From assembly GCA_015075635.1 (NCBI GenBank), contig JABTUA010000002.1, forward strand, positions 2,112,708 to 2,176,707: a stretch of DNA of 64,000 nucleotides, written 5' to 3'. This DNA is from Polyangiaceae bacterium. GTDB lineage: Bacteria; Myxococcota_A; Polyangia; Polyangiales; Polyangiaceae. The notes beneath the pieces were generated by a model. It was not told the DNA's origin. It searched no databases and worked only from the letters and a program-made list of their open reading frames with translations. How positions within the stretch are numbered: the stretch's first letter is position 1; every line of letters starts with the position of its first letter. The position numbers and the translations under genes were made by a program. Shown here piece by piece: positions 8,167 through 17,426 of this stretch.

Positions 8167-9696
8167 GTGTCGCGGGTGGCCGAGCTCGACGAACGCGCGA
8201 GCGGAATTCTGCTCCATCCGACCTCGCTGCCGGGCTCCCATGGCTTCGGAGACTTGGGCGCCGAGGCGCGCGCTTTTGCCGACTACCTGGCGGCCGCCGG
8301 GCAGACCTGGTGGCAGATGCTCCCCGTCGTACCCCCAGGATTCTCGGGCTCACCCTACGACAGCCCGTCCTCCTTCGCCGGCAGCCCCTGGCTGGTCAGC
8401 CTGAGCGACCTCGTCGAGGACGGGCTGCTCGGCGAGGCCGACGTGGAGGCGACTCCCGCCGGCGCGAGCTTCGGCGAGGTGCAGCGCTTCCGTGAGGAGC
8501 GGCTGCGCAAGGCCTTCGCGCGGGCCCGCGACCGAAGCTCCAGCGCCGACCGTGACGAGCTCACCGAGCTCCGCGTCTCGAACCCGTGGCTCGCGGACTG
8601 GGCGCTGTTCTCGGCGCTGAAGGCCAAGCACCCGGGCTCGTGGACGGAGTGGCCGGAAGCGCTCCGGCGCCACACCCCGGAGGCCCTGGCGACCGCCCGC
8701 CGCGAGCTCGAGGAAGAGACGCTCTACCACGAGCACGTTCAGCTCTGGTTCCGCCGCCAGTGGCGGCGTCTGCGCGAGCACTGCCGCGCGCGAAGCGTCG
8801 CGCTCCTGGGCGACGTGCCCATGTTCGTCGCGCACGACAGCGCGGACGTCTGGAGTCACCCGGAGGCCTACTTCCTGGACGACACCGGACGCTCGACGGT
8901 CGTGGCGGGCGTGCCACCGGATCCCTTCAGCGCCACGGGACAGCTCTGGGGCAACCCCATCTACCGCTGGGACTACATGCAGAAGCGCGGCTTCGACTGG
9001 TGGCTCGAGCGCCTGGGTGTGACGCTCGAGCGTTTCGACGCCGTGCGCCTCGATCACTTCATCGCGTTTCGCCGCTACTGGGAGATCCCGGCCGGGTCGA
9101 GCGACGCCCGCGTCGGCCGCTTCGTCCAGGTGCCCGGTGAGGCACTCTTCGAGCGCGCGCGAGAGGTCTTCGGCGGGCTGCCCTTCGTCGCCGAAGACCT
9201 CGGCATCGTGACGCCGGAGGTCCACGCCCTGCGCGATCGCTTCCAGCTCCCGGGCATGCGTGTCCTGCAGTTCGCCTTCGGCAGCGACGAGGCCAACGAC
9301 TACCGGCCCCACCGCTTCGTGCGAAACACGGCGGTCTACACCGGCACCCACGACAACGACACCACCGTGGGCTGGTACGCCAGCGCTTCGGACGCGGAGC
9401 GCCTGCGCGCGAGGAGTTACCTCGGCGCGAGCGGCGAGCAGATCCACTGGGACATGCTCCGGGCCGCGGCGGCCTCCGTGGCCAATCTCGCCGTGTTCCC
9501 CATCCAAGACGCGCTGGGGCTCGGCAGCGAGGCGCGCATGAACACTCCGGCGACCGTCGAGGGGAACTGGGCGTACCGCGTCCGAGCGGAGCAGCTCGGT
9601 CCGGACCTGGCGGACCGGCTGCGCGCGCTGTCGGGCCTGTACGAACGAACGCCGCGCTGGAACGAAGGCAATCGACACGCCTTCGTGCGGGCCTGA
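8167..9696 (+). CDS. malQ: 4-alpha-glucanotransferase (amylomaltase)
   Basis: GH77 amylomaltase, 509 aa, which moves alpha-1,4-glucan segments between maltodextrins. The opening GILLHPTSLPGSHGFGDLG and WWQMLPVVPP motifs are typical. Catalytic residues visible are the nucleophile Asp in FDAVRLDHFIAFRRYW, the acid Glu in FVAEDLGIVTPEV and the stabilising Asp in YTGTHDNDT. The start is GTG 8167, 2 nt after the terC stop. Together with glgP at 23 kb it serves glycogen/maltodextrin turnover, although the two genes are 13 kb apart. Confidence 0.95.
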   Translation: MSRVAELDERASGILLHPTSLPGSHGFGDLGAEARAFADYLAAAGQTWWQMLPVVPPGFSGSPYDSPSSFAGSPWLVSLSDLVEDGLLGEADVEATPAGASFGEVQRFREERLRKAFARARDRSSSADRDELTELRVSNPWLADWALFSALKAKHPGSWTEWPEALRRHTPEALATARRELEEETLYHEHVQLWFRRQWRRLREHCRARSVALLGDVPMFVAHDSADVWSHPEAYFLDDTGRSTVVAGVPPDPFSATGQLWGNPIYRWDYMQKRGFDWWLERLGVTLERFDAVRLDHFIAFRRYWEIPAGSSDARVGRFVQVPGEALFERAREVFGGLPFVAEDLGIVTPEVHALRDRFQLPGMRVLQFAFGSDEANDYRPHRFVRNTAVYTGTHDNDTTVGWYASASDAERLRARSYLGASGEQIHWDMLRAAAASVANLAVFPIQDALGLGSEARMNTPATVEGNWAYRVRAEQLGPDLADRLRALSGLYERTPRWNEGNRHAFVRA

Positions 9697-9708
9697 GTCG
9701 AGCTCGGG

Positions 9709-10083
9709 TCAGCTCTCGAGCTTGAGATACTCTATCGCGTGCCGGTCGGCGGTTTCCTCGTGGCTCTGGAGCCAGGTCTCGAGCAGCTCGACCAGGATCC
9801 CCATCAGCTCGGTCTCTCGCCGATCGCACTCGGCGCGGAGCGCGGTGAGCCTGCCCATGAACGACGAGTGCAGCATGCGGTGATGGTCGACGCGCGGATA
9901 ACCGCCGCGTTCCATCTGCAGCTCCTCGAACTCGAAGTGCTGGCGCACGTCCTCGATCAGCCGGTCCATGACACCGGCCAGCTCCTCCCACCCGACCCCC
10001 GAGGCGTGCACGAGCCTCAGGTTGCGAATGCTGGCCGACAGGTGACCGTGCTGGGCGGCGACGCCGTCCGGCAGCGTCGGCAT
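9709..10083 (-). CDS. Hemerythrin-like domain protein
   Basis: 124 aa all-helical protein resembling bacteriohemerythrins, which bind O2 (or sense redox state) at a non-heme di-iron site. Candidate iron ligands are His in AAQHGHL, HFEFEE (His plus Glu), VDHHRMLH and SHEETADRH, spaced as in the four-helix bundle. I used ATG 10083; an in-frame GTG at 10104 would add seven residues. It is convergent with malQ (12 bp apart) and divergent from the basic DNA-binding protein. It may supply oxygen or iron buffering; no partner is evident. Confidence 0.75.
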   Translation of the reverse strand: MPTLPDGVAAQHGHLSASIRNLRLVHASGVGWEELAGVMDRLIEDVRQHFEFEELQMERGGYPRVDHHRMLHSSFMGRLTALRAECDRRETELMGILVELLETWLQSHEETADRHAIEYLKLES

Positions 10084-10188
10084 GCGCGAGCGCGGGGAAT
10101 CCACCCTGCGATATTTGGAGAAACCGCAGCTTACGTCAACTTCAACTTTCTCCCGACGCCCGCCACGGGCGCCCTGGCGAGACCCCGC

Positions 10189-10217
10189 TTGACAGGGAAA
10201 TACCCGGCTGAAATCGT
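10189..10217 (+). promoter_or_regulatory. Possible promoter of the basic DNA-binding protein
   Basis: A perfect TTGACA (10189-10194) is followed after 17 nt by AATCGT (10212-10217), a weak -10. The predicted start of transcription would fall at or just before ATG 10226. Confidence 0.3.
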
Positions 10218-10225
10218 CTCGGGCC

Positions 10226-10615
10226 ATGAAGGATTTTGAGCGGGTCATCCGCGCTCGAGTCGAGGTCTTCGTCGCCGAGATCAGCGAGCTCGTGCGCCGA
10301 GCGGCGCTCGATGCCGTCGCGGACGCGCTGGGCGAAAAGCCCTCGGCGGCGCCCAAGCGTCGGGCGAAGACTGCGAAGGCGCCGAAGCCGACTGGCCGGG
10401 GCTCCAAGCGCTCGGCGACGGAGCTCGAGTCGCTCTCCGACGGCATCCTGCGCTTCGTCGCGGAGCACCCCGGCTCGGGCGCTGCGCAGATCGCCGCGGC
10501 CCTCAAAGTCTCGACGAAGGACCTGGTGCTGCCGATTAAGAAGCTCGGCTCCTCGGGCGCGCTCTTCAGCAAGGGGCAGAAGCGCGCGACCAAGTACTTC
10601 CGCGGCAAGAAATGA
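10226..10615 (+). CDS. Small basic DNA-binding protein, winged-helix-like
   Basis: 129 aa, strongly basic. Residues 1-40 form a helical, possibly dimerising segment (RVIRARVEVFVAEISELVRR). Residues 40-65 are a Lys/Ala/Pro-rich linker similar to histone H1-like tails. Residues 66-129 look like a winged helix (SDGILRFVAEHPGSGAAQIA, then LKVSTKDLVLPIKKLGSSG and KGQKRATKYF). This layout suggests a nucleoid-associated or transcription factor that binds DNA through the C-terminal domain. Its 3' end lies 3 bp from the convergent kinase gene. No closer assignment is possible. Confidence 0.6.
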   Translation: MKDFERVIRARVEVFVAEISELVRRAALDAVADALGEKPSAAPKRRAKTAKAPKPTGRGSKRSATELESLSDGILRFVAEHPGSGAAQIAAALKVSTKDLVLPIKKLGSSGALFSKGQKRATKYFRGKK

Positions 10616-10618
10616 AAG

Positions 10619-11671
10619 TCACTCGTCGTCGCCGGGGTTGGTCGCGTCGCCGACCAGCTCGAGCACGGCGCGACGCTTGGAGCCCGGGCCAGTCGCGCTA
10701 CCCCGCTTGACCAGCGGCAGCGCGGGCTCGCTGTGAACGTCCTCCACTGCGTCGGAGGTGCGCTTCACCAGGGGGAGCGGCAGGCTCTTCCGGCGCTCAC
10801 GTTTGGGCGTCGAGAGGAGCGCGCCACGGGCCTGGGGCGGGAGGAACTTCACCAGCTCGCCGAGGAGCTCCTTGGCGCTGGCAGGTCGCCGCGCCGGATC
10901 CTTTGACAGGCAGCGTCGGATCAGCTCCTCGAGCGCGGCCGGAAGCGTGCGATCATAAGCGCGGAGCGGCATCGGCGGGCGCTGCAACACGTGCGTCATT
11001 ATCTCCGCGTCGTTCCTGCCCTGGAACGGGCGCCTCCCGGTCAGGAGCTCGTAGAGGATGGCACCGACGGCATACAGGTCCACGCGCTGATCCACCGCGC
11101 GGCCGAGGATCTGCTCTGGAGCCATGTAGCTCGGGGTCCCATACACCTTCCCCGCCGGCGTCGCCGGCTCGGAGCTCACCCGGCAGGCGATGCCGAAGTC
11201 GAGCACCTTGACCTCGTGTTTGTCCGGCTCCGGGTGGACGACCATGATGTTCCCGGGCTTGAGGTCCCGGTGCACGATGCCGTGGTCGTGAGCCGCTGCG
11301 AGCGCGCCGAGCACCTGGCACGAGAGCTCGCAGGCGTACTCGAAGCCGACCGCGCCTCGTGACGCGACGACGCTCTCCAACGTCTCACCGTCGCAGAGCT
11401 CCATCACGAAGAACGGGACCTCGTCTATCGTCGCACCGATGTCGTAGATGGCGATTACGTGCGGGTGGGAGATGGCCGCGGCGGAGCGCGCCTCTGCGGC
11501 GAAGCGTTCGACCGCATCGGGGTCGCGCGCCAGCTCGCTCCTCAGGAGCTTGACGGCGACGGGGCCGAACAGCGCGCTGTCGGCTTCCCACACCACACCG
11601 ACGCCCCCCTCCCCGAGTGGTCGGCGCAGGGTGTAGCGTCCCCCGATGGCGCTGCCTTTCGTGAGCGGCAC
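10619..11671 (-). CDS. Ser/Thr protein kinase, soluble
   Basis: Hanks-type kinase of about 350 aa with no obvious membrane helix. The kinase domain begins almost at the N-terminus: YTLRRPLGEGGVGVVWEAD, VAVKLL with the catalytic Lys, HRDLKPGNIM, LDFGIA and YMAPEQILG. The C-terminal 70 residues are basic and contain two similar segments, SLPLPLVKRTSDAV and PALPLVKRGSATG, a possible docking or autophosphorylation tail. GTG 11671 was chosen: it precedes the kinase fold by ten residues and a TAGACT hexamer lies 7 nt upstream. Upstream in-frame sequence to 11785 overlaps the region before the Omp85-like gene and looks non-coding. Confidence 0.88.
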   Translation of the reverse strand: MPLTKGSAIGGRYTLRRPLGEGGVGVVWEADSALFGPVAVKLLRSELARDPDAVERFAAEARSAAAISHPHVIAIYDIGATIDEVPFFVMELCDGETLESVVASRGAVGFEYACELSCQVLGALAAAHDHGIVHRDLKPGNIMVVHPEPDKHEVKVLDFGIACRVSSEPATPAGKVYGTPSYMAPEQILGRAVDQRVDLYAVGAILYELLTGRRPFQGRNDAEIMTHVLQRPPMPLRAYDRTLPAALEELIRRCLSKDPARRPASAKELLGELVKFLPPQARGALLSTPKRERRKSLPLPLVKRTSDAVEDVHSEPALPLVKRGSATGPGSKRRAVLELVGDATNPGDDE

Positions 11672-11678
11672 GGCCGGC

Positions 11679-11684
11679 AGTCTA
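11679..11684 (-). promoter_or_regulatory. Putative -10 element of the soluble kinase
   Basis: TAGACT on the minus strand, 7 nt before GTG 11671, without a Shine-Dalgarno sequence. This fits the leaderless pattern seen at several genes in the window. Confidence 0.4.
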
Positions 11685-11839
11685 GCACCGCTCGCCCTGG
11701 ACCCCTTCGAGCGCCGAAAGCGGCCGCGCTGACGGCGGCCCCGACCTGGACTACGCTCCTGGAACGTGAGGCGTCGGCCGCCCATTTACGGGGAGAGAGC
11801 AGCTTGAATCGACGCCACCTCCCCTTCGTCGAACTCGGG

Positions 11840-13492
11840 ATGCGGCACAGTGCCGCGCTCCTGATCGCGCTCGCCGTCGCGCTCGCTCCGAGAGCGCTCC
11901 GCGCGCAGGCGGCGGCGCCCCTGACCGCCGAGGCGCCGCCGAGCGCCGAGGCCTCGTCCGCCGCCGTGTCACCGAGCTCTCCGCCCGACACCTGGGGCAC
12001 CACCGACGCGCCCGCTTCGCCCGCGAGCGGGGAGCCGTCGCGCCGTTCGCCGCCGCCAGGCCCGCCGGAGGAGCCGCGCGCAGAGCCGGAGCCCGACGCC
12101 GACATGTCCGGCGAGTCCCGCGTGCGCTACACGCTCGAGGCCATCGAGGTGCGCGGCAACCGCCGGACGCGATCGCGCGTGGTGATGCGCTACGTGCCGT
12201 TCAAGCTCGGCGACATCATCGACGTGGACGACACCGAGGTCGAGCTCACCCGGTATCGCCTGCTCGGGACCGGCTTCTTCCGCGACGTTCAGTTCTCGCT
12301 CCGCAAGGGCTCGGCCCGCGGACGGGTGGTGCTCGTGATCGACGTCGAGGAGCGCAACACGGTCATCGTCAACGACCTGTGGATGGGCCTGTCCGCTGAC
12401 GCCGACAAGCGCGGCAACGCACGGCCCCTGACCGCCTATGGCGGCCTGGATGTCGCCGAGACCAACCTGGCGGGCACCGGAATCACGCTGGGCGCCGCCG
12501 TCGGGCTCGCGCAGGAGCAGCTCGCCCTTCGCGTGCGCTTCCTCGACCCCGCGTTCCTGGGCGGGCGCTGGATGACCAGCGGGATGGTGCTGTTCAACGA
12601 CGCCAAGGACTTCTTCGGCAACGCCGACGTGCTCTGGGACGACACCTCGCAGCTGGACGCCGTCCCCGACTACGCGGTCGTCCGCTACAAACGCTTCGGC
12701 GGAATGCTGGGTGTCGGACGCGACCTGTCCGTGCCGACGCAGCTCTGGCTGAGCTACCGGCTCGAGTCCGTCGACGCCAAGCTGCCGCGGGCAGCGTCTC
12801 ACCTCCGCGGCCTGGATCGCGAGCCGATTCTGTTCGACATCCTGCCGGGACGCAGCGTGCTCTCGACGGCGCGCGGCACCCTGCAGCACGACACGCGCGA
12901 CCACCCATTCTTGCCGACTCGCGGCTGGTTCGCGAGCGTGACGGGAGAGGTCGGCCTCACACCTCTCGGCAGCGACTACTCCTACCAGAAGCTGGATCTC
13001 CACGCCTCACGCTGGTGGGCGCTGCCGTGGAAGAAGCACGTCATCCGGCTCGAGCTGTTCGGCGGCGCCATCTCCGGCGACGCGCCGTTCTTCGAGCAGT
13101 ACTACGTCGGTGACTACAGCGACTTCTTGCCGGGGCGCGTGCTGGGCCTGAACGTCGACCGGCGCCCGCCGCCGAACTTCTTGGACAACTCCATCGTCGA
13201 GGTTCGCTACGGGCACTATGCCGCCAAGATCGGCAGCGAGTACCGCATCCCCTTGTATCGTGGGCAGCGCGCGGTCTACGGCATCGACTTCTTCGGGAGC
13301 GCGGGGATGTACGCGGTCGCCCACCGGCGCGATCTCACGGATCCCCCTCGGGGCTACTCGCGCTGGCAGCTGATCCCGCTGGACCTCACCGCCAACGTCG
13401 GCTTCCGCATGGACACCTCGGCCGGCGGCTTCGCGTTCGCGTTCTCCAACGTGCTCGGCTTCGTGCCGGTGCGCAACGAGGGGAATCGGTGA
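11840..13492 (+). CDS. Omp85/BamA-like outer-membrane protein with POTRA domain
   Basis: Exported protein of about 550 aa. A signal peptide (MRHSAALLIALAVALAPRAL, cleaved near RAQA) is followed by a Pro/Ala/Ser-rich region to about residue 90. A POTRA-like unit follows (YTLEAIEVRGNRRTRSRVV, then FKLGDIIDVDDTEV and LLGTGFFRDVQFSL), then a beta-barrel with alternating residues and D15-like segments such as LQHDTRDHPFLPTRGWF. Only one POTRA is visible, unlike the five of BamA, so it is more likely a TamA/ShlB-like or accessory Omp85 protein. ATG 11840 gives a clean signal peptide but lacks a good ribosome site; TTG 11804, preceded by GGGGAGAG, would add twelve residues. Its stop overlaps the next gene (GTGA). 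Confidence 0.8.
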   Translation: MRHSAALLIALAVALAPRALRAQAAAPLTAEAPPSAEASSAAVSPSSPPDTWGTTDAPASPASGEPSRRSPPPGPPEEPRAEPEPDADMSGESRVRYTLEAIEVRGNRRTRSRVVMRYVPFKLGDIIDVDDTEVELTRYRLLGTGFFRDVQFSLRKGSARGRVVLVIDVEERNTVIVNDLWMGLSADADKRGNARPLTAYGGLDVAETNLAGTGITLGAAVGLAQEQLALRVRFLDPAFLGGRWMTSGMVLFNDAKDFFGNADVLWDDTSQLDAVPDYAVVRYKRFGGMLGVGRDLSVPTQLWLSYRLESVDAKLPRAASHLRGLDREPILFDILPGRSVLSTARGTLQHDTRDHPFLPTRGWFASVTGEVGLTPLGSDYSYQKLDLHASRWWALPWKKHVIRLELFGGAISGDAPFFEQYYVGDYSDFLPGRVLGLNVDRRPPPNFLDNSIVEVRYGHYAAKIGSEYRIPLYRGQRAVYGIDFFGSAGMYAVAHRRDLTDPPRGYSRWQLIPLDLTANVGFRMDTSAGGFAFAFSNVLGFVPVRNEGNR

Positions 13493-14196
13493 CCTCCACC
13501 GCCCGGCGACTCGGGCGACGCTTCGCGCTGGCAGCGCTCTTCACGGTGGTCTGGCTGGCCACTACCAGCCTGGCGCGAGCGCAGGAGAAGAAAGACCCGC
13601 CCAGAGACGCGCGCTTCACCTGGAACCACCAGAAGACGCAGCTCTTCGTGGACGTCTCGTTCCGCGACATCATCGACGCGGAGATCCGACGCAAGCTCAG
13701 CCGCGGGCTGCCGACCACCATCGTGCTCACCGGCACGGTGCACCAGGTCGGTTCGAAGGACCCGGTCTCCACCACGGCGCAGACCTGCAAGATCACCTGG
13801 CACGTTTGGGACGAGGTGTACCTGGTCGAGACGACGCGTCCCGGCGGAACTCGAGCCAGCGCCGCAATCTCCGTGGACGGCGTGATCCGTCGCTGCGCCG
13901 AGGCGCGCCGCCTGCCGGTGGGCACCAGCGAGCAGGTCTCGGTCGGCGCCAGCATCTACGTGACCGCCAAGGTCCAGGTGAACCCGGTCAGCACCGAGAT
14001 CCTCAACAAGATCAAGCGCTGGGTGAGCCGTCCGACCGGGACCGCTACCGCGGCGCCGGGCGACGCGCTGTTCAGCACCTTCACGGGGCTGTTCCTGCAG
14101 CGCATCGGCGAGGCGGAGCGCGAGCTGAAGTTCACCACCAAGACCGTCGTCCCAGCGGTCGACAAGCCGCCACCTCCGCCCAAGGAGAAGAAGTGA
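13489..14196 (+). CDS. Exported DUF4390-like protein
   Basis: 235 aa. The N-terminus is a signal peptide or membrane anchor (FALAALFTVVWLATTSLARA, about 11-30). The rest is beta-rich and resembles DUF4390: LFVDVSFRDIIDAEIRRKLS, RGLPTTIVLTGTVHQV, then KITWHVWDEVYLVETT. The C-terminus is Pro/Lys-rich. It begins at GTG 13489 overlapping the Omp85-like stop and ends overlapping the next start (GTGA at 14193-14196). The family has no firm function. Its coupling to an Omp85-like protein suggests an envelope role. Confidence 0.6.
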   Translation: MTSTARRLGRRFALAALFTVVWLATTSLARAQEKKDPPRDARFTWNHQKTQLFVDVSFRDIIDAEIRRKLSRGLPTTIVLTGTVHQVGSKDPVSTTAQTCKITWHVWDEVYLVETTRPGGTRASAAISVDGVIRRCAEARRLPVGTSEQVSVGASIYVTAKVQVNPVSTEILNKIKRWVSRPTGTATAAPGDALFSTFTGLFLQRIGEAERELKFTTKTVVPAVDKPPPPPKEKK

Positions 14197-14789
14197 GCTT
14201 CCTCGTCGCGCTCAGGCTCGAGGGCAAGCGCTGCCTGGTGCTCGGGTCGAGCAGCGAGGCCGCGCGGCGCGCCCGCGAGCTCTCCGACGCCGGTGCCGTC
14301 GTTGTCGCGCTCGGCAGCGCGCCTGGTCCGGAGCTCGAGCTCCTGGCGGAGAGCGGCCGCATCACGCTCGAGACCCGGGACTTCGCCCTGGAAGACCTCG
14401 ACGAGTGCTGGCTCGTGGTGCTCGCCGATCGCGACGCCGACCTGCTCGAGCGCGTCGGTCCGACCTGCACCTCGCGTCGCATTCTCTTCTGCGCCGTCGA
14501 CCAACCCGGGCACAACGGCTTCGATCACGTCGCCGTGGCGCGGGCCGGCAAGCTGAGCGTCGGGGTGAGCACGGGCGGAACGGCTCCGGCGCTCGGCAAA
14601 CGACTCAGAGACGAGCTCGAGCGGGGGCTGCGCGAGGCCGGCGTGGCCGAGCTCGCCGAGCACATGGCGGAGCTCCGCGCTCGCATCGAGCCGCGCGAGC
14701 GCAAGCGAGCCTTGACAGTAGAGGCAAACAGGCTCTCGCTCTCGGGCTTCGAGGTCGCGCCGAAGTCGCCCGAAGGTCGGGAGGAATGA
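14193..14789 (+). CDS. Precorrin-2 dehydrogenase / sirohydrochlorin ferrochelatase-like
   Basis: 198 aa protein related to the N-terminal part of CysG and to Met8p/SirC, which oxidise precorrin-2 with NAD to sirohydrochlorin on the way to siroheme. Visible features are the NAD-binding opening ALRLEGKRCLVLGSSSEAAR, the ADRDADLLERV segment, CAVDQPGHNGFDHVAVARAG (pattern NDP..F..PA in relatives) and SVGVSTGGTAPALGKRLRDE (usually STGGxSPxLA). Substitutions at these positions make catalytic function likely but not certain. It starts at GTG 14193 and overlaps the STAND gene at ATGA 14786-14789. Confidence 0.75.
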   Translation: MSFLVALRLEGKRCLVLGSSSEAARRARELSDAGAVVVALGSAPGPELELLAESGRITLETRDFALEDLDECWLVVLADRDADLLERVGPTCTSRRILFCAVDQPGHNGFDHVAVARAGKLSVGVSTGGTAPALGKRLRDELERGLREAGVAELAEHMAELRARIEPRERKRALTVEANRLSLSGFEVAPKSPEGREE

Positions 14790-17386
14790 GCGCCCTCGGC
14801 GTCACCCCCCTGTTCGTGGGCCGCGACAACGAGCTCGGGCGGCTCACTTCGGCGCTGACGCGAGTCACGGTCGCCTGGCTCTACGGCGTCGGCGGGGTCG
14901 GCAAGACCACGCTGGCGCGGGTGTTCGCCGGGCGCGCGCCGGGCCCGGTCGTCTTCTGCGACGCGGGCAGCGCTCCGCTCGACGCGCTCATCGACGACGC
15001 TCGCCGCGAGCTCGGCCCACGCTCGCGCCCGGAGCCTCGGGACACCGAGCAGCGGCTCGGGGATCTGATCGCGCGCCTGAACGCGCAGCGCGCTACCTGG
15101 GTCGTCGATGACGCCCACGAGCTGGGTGACGGCCCGGCCGCCCGCTTGGTGGAGGTGCTGGCAAGCCGGCTGGGGCAAGGCCGGGCGATCTTCACCTCGC
15201 GCCATCGTCTGGCGGTCGGCGCGCGCGCGCCGGATCGACTCGAGCTCGCCATCGAAGGCCTGCCGGCCGAGGCGTCGAGGGAGCTCTGGCAGTCCCTGGA
15301 CGAGCTGTACGGCCCGCGCGTCGGGTTCGACCAAGCCCAGGCCAAGTGTGCGGGCAATCCCCTGCTCTTGCGCCGCGCGCACGCGGGTCCCTTCGACGAC
15401 GAAGATCTGCTCGGGGGCGAGCTCGCCGAGCTCAGCGGCGACGCGCGCTTGCTCGCTCTGGTGCTCGCGGTCTCCGATCGCGCCCTCGGGGCCGCAGCGC
15501 TCGAGGAGCTCCTGCCAGAAGGCCGGCTTCGACCGGTCCTGCGCACGCTGGTCACCTCGCTGGTCGCCGAGGTCGAGGGCACGGGCGAGACACGCATCCA
15601 CGACATGTTCCGCGAGGCCCTGCTCGCGCGGGCGTCGGCGGAGGAACAGCGTGCGGCGCGGGCCGAGCTGGTCCGGGTGCTGCCAAACGCGGGGCTCGAT
15701 CCCAAGAGCCTGGTCCGGGAGCTCTCGCGTCAGCTGGTCGCGCTCGAACGCTTCGAGGATCTCGACCAAATGTTGCGCTCGCGAGCGCCGGAGGTCATCC
15801 GTGCAGGGGCCACCGGCGAGCTCTTGCGCTGCATGGATTTGGTCCCGCCCGAGCGGCGCAGCTTGGCCTTGCGCATCGAGCGCGCGCGCTGCATCGGGCG
15901 CCACTACGACCTGCAGCGCGCGTACGAGGAGCTTGGCGCCCTCCATCGCGAGCTCAGCTCGACACCTCCAGAGCTGGCTTACGCGCTGGCAGAAGCGGCC
16001 TACGACCAGTGCCTTCCGAACGAGACGGAGGCGTTGCTCTTCCCGCTGCTCGAACAGCCGAGCACGAGCCCCGAGCAGCGAGCCCGCGCGGTGGTCAGGC
16101 TGGCTGCGGCGCTCACGCTCCAGGGCCGCGGAGAAGCGGGGCGGGCGCTGCTCTCGCGAGCGGCCGAGACAGAGACCGACCCCGACACGCGCGCTCGGCT
16201 CGCGCTGCAAGAGGCGATGACCTACAACGCCGAGGAGAACTGGGAGAAGGCGGCGTCGAGCCTGGGGCGAGCGCGCGCGCTACTCGAAGACGCCCAGCTG
16301 GACGAGAACGCCATCTACGTGCCGCTGACGTTCGCGGTGATCTACAGCCGTGCCGGCCGCATGGAAGAGTCGAACGCGCTCCTGGCTCGCCTGAACCTCG
16401 AGCTCGAGCCGGAGGACGACAGCGCGCGGATCTTCATGCTGGCCTCCAAGGCGTCGCTGCTCTTCGACCGCGGCCAGCGTGTCGAGTCGCTAGCCCTGCG
16501 GAGCGAGGCTGCGCGCCTCAACGAGCCGCTGGGGGGCGTGCACTATGCGCTCACCGGCGCGCTCTGGCACTCGCGCACCCTGTTTGCGCTGGGGCGCCGC
16601 CGGGAGGCTCGTCTCGTGCTCGCGCCAGCGCTCGCCCGCGCGAGAGCGCTCGGCTGCCAAGCTCTGGCCGAGCGCCTGGAGCGAGCTCCGAGCTACGATC
16701 CGGCCGCACAGCTCGAGGCCGATCTGCCCACGCCGCCGCGGGACAAGACGGGCGACTTCGTGCGAGCTCGAGCCATCGCCGCGCTGCGCTTCGCGGCGCA
16801 AGGCGACGCCCCGAGCGCCGAGGTCGCGCTCTCGGACGTCGAACGGAGCGCACACGGCCAGAGCTTCGGGCTCGACCTCGCCATCACCGTGCTCGCGCGG
16901 GCGTTCGGGGCGCGGAGGTCGGGCAAGAGCGGCGAGGCCCGACGTCTCATCGACCAGGCTCGGCGCGAAGCCGCGCTCGCCGGCGCCGACCCCGAAGTGC
17001 TCGTGTCCCTCGAGGAGTGGGCACGCCGTCGTGCTGGAGCCGTCTCGGAGCCGCCTCCGGCGGCGCGCGCGCCGAGCGCCGTGCTCGACGTGAACGGCCA
17101 CGAGCTCCGCTGGCCCGGCGGAGGAGCCTCGCTGAAGAGCCGCCCCGTCCTGAGAAGACTGCTCTACACCCTGGCGGCGCGCACCGGCTCGGTAGTGTCC
17201 AAAGACGAGCTCACGCGGGCCATGTGGGGGAGCGACTACGACCCGCTGCGGCACGACACGCCGCTCTGGCAGAACGTGCGCCGGCTGCGCCAGCTCGTGG
17301 CCCCGGCGGGGCTCGGGCTCGAGGTGGACGAGGACGGCTACCGACTCGTCGCCTCCGAGGGCTTGATCGTGGACGGCGCGGATTGA
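14786..17386 (+). CDS. STAND ATPase with TPR-like repeats and C-terminal winged helix
   Basis: 866 aa regulator-like protein. Residues 1-290 are an AAA/NB-ARC-type ATPase: Walker A YGVGGVGKTTLA (33-44), Walker B ATWVVDDAHEL (about 105-115) and an arginine finger region FTSRHRLAVGA. Residues 300-760 are helical repeats like TPRs (for example YAEEN and AEAAYDQCL segments, many Ala/Leu/Arg helices). Residues 775-866 form an OmpR/SARP-type winged helix: VLDVNGHELRWPGG, KSRPVLRRLLYTLAARTGSV, SKDELTRAMWGSDYD, LWQNVRRLRQLV and DEDGYRLV. In AfsR/SARP proteins the winged helix is N-terminal; here the order is reversed. The start has a strong GGAGG site. The inducing signal and target genes are unknown. 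Confidence 0.85.
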   Translation: MSALGVTPLFVGRDNELGRLTSALTRVTVAWLYGVGGVGKTTLARVFAGRAPGPVVFCDAGSAPLDALIDDARRELGPRSRPEPRDTEQRLGDLIARLNAQRATWVVDDAHELGDGPAARLVEVLASRLGQGRAIFTSRHRLAVGARAPDRLELAIEGLPAEASRELWQSLDELYGPRVGFDQAQAKCAGNPLLLRRAHAGPFDDEDLLGGELAELSGDARLLALVLAVSDRALGAAALEELLPEGRLRPVLRTLVTSLVAEVEGTGETRIHDMFREALLARASAEEQRAARAELVRVLPNAGLDPKSLVRELSRQLVALERFEDLDQMLRSRAPEVIRAGATGELLRCMDLVPPERRSLALRIERARCIGRHYDLQRAYEELGALHRELSSTPPELAYALAEAAYDQCLPNETEALLFPLLEQPSTSPEQRARAVVRLAAALTLQGRGEAGRALLSRAAETETDPDTRARLALQEAMTYNAEENWEKAASSLGRARALLEDAQLDENAIYVPLTFAVIYSRAGRMEESNALLARLNLELEPEDDSARIFMLASKASLLFDRGQRVESLALRSEAARLNEPLGGVHYALTGALWHSRTLFALGRRREARLVLAPALARARALGCQALAERLERAPSYDPAAQLEADLPTPPRDKTGDFVRARAIAALRFAAQGDAPSAEVALSDVERSAHGQSFGLDLAITVLARAFGARRSGKSGEARRLIDQARREAALAGADPEVLVSLEEWARRRAGAVSEPPPAARAPSAVLDVNGHELRWPGGGASLKSRPVLRRLLYTLAARTGSVVSKDELTRAMWGSDYDPLRHDTPLWQNVRRLRQLVAPAGLGLEVDEDGYRLVASEGLIVDGAD

Positions 17387-17414
17387 AGCAGCTCGACCCC
17401 GAGAGGCTCGGGGG

Positions 17415-17420
17415 TACGCT
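17415..17420 (+). promoter_or_regulatory. Putative -10 element of the nitroreductase gene
   Basis: TACGCT, 6 nt upstream of GTG 17427; no ribosome-binding site is apparent. Confidence 0.3.
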
Positions 17421-17426
17421 CGGGGC

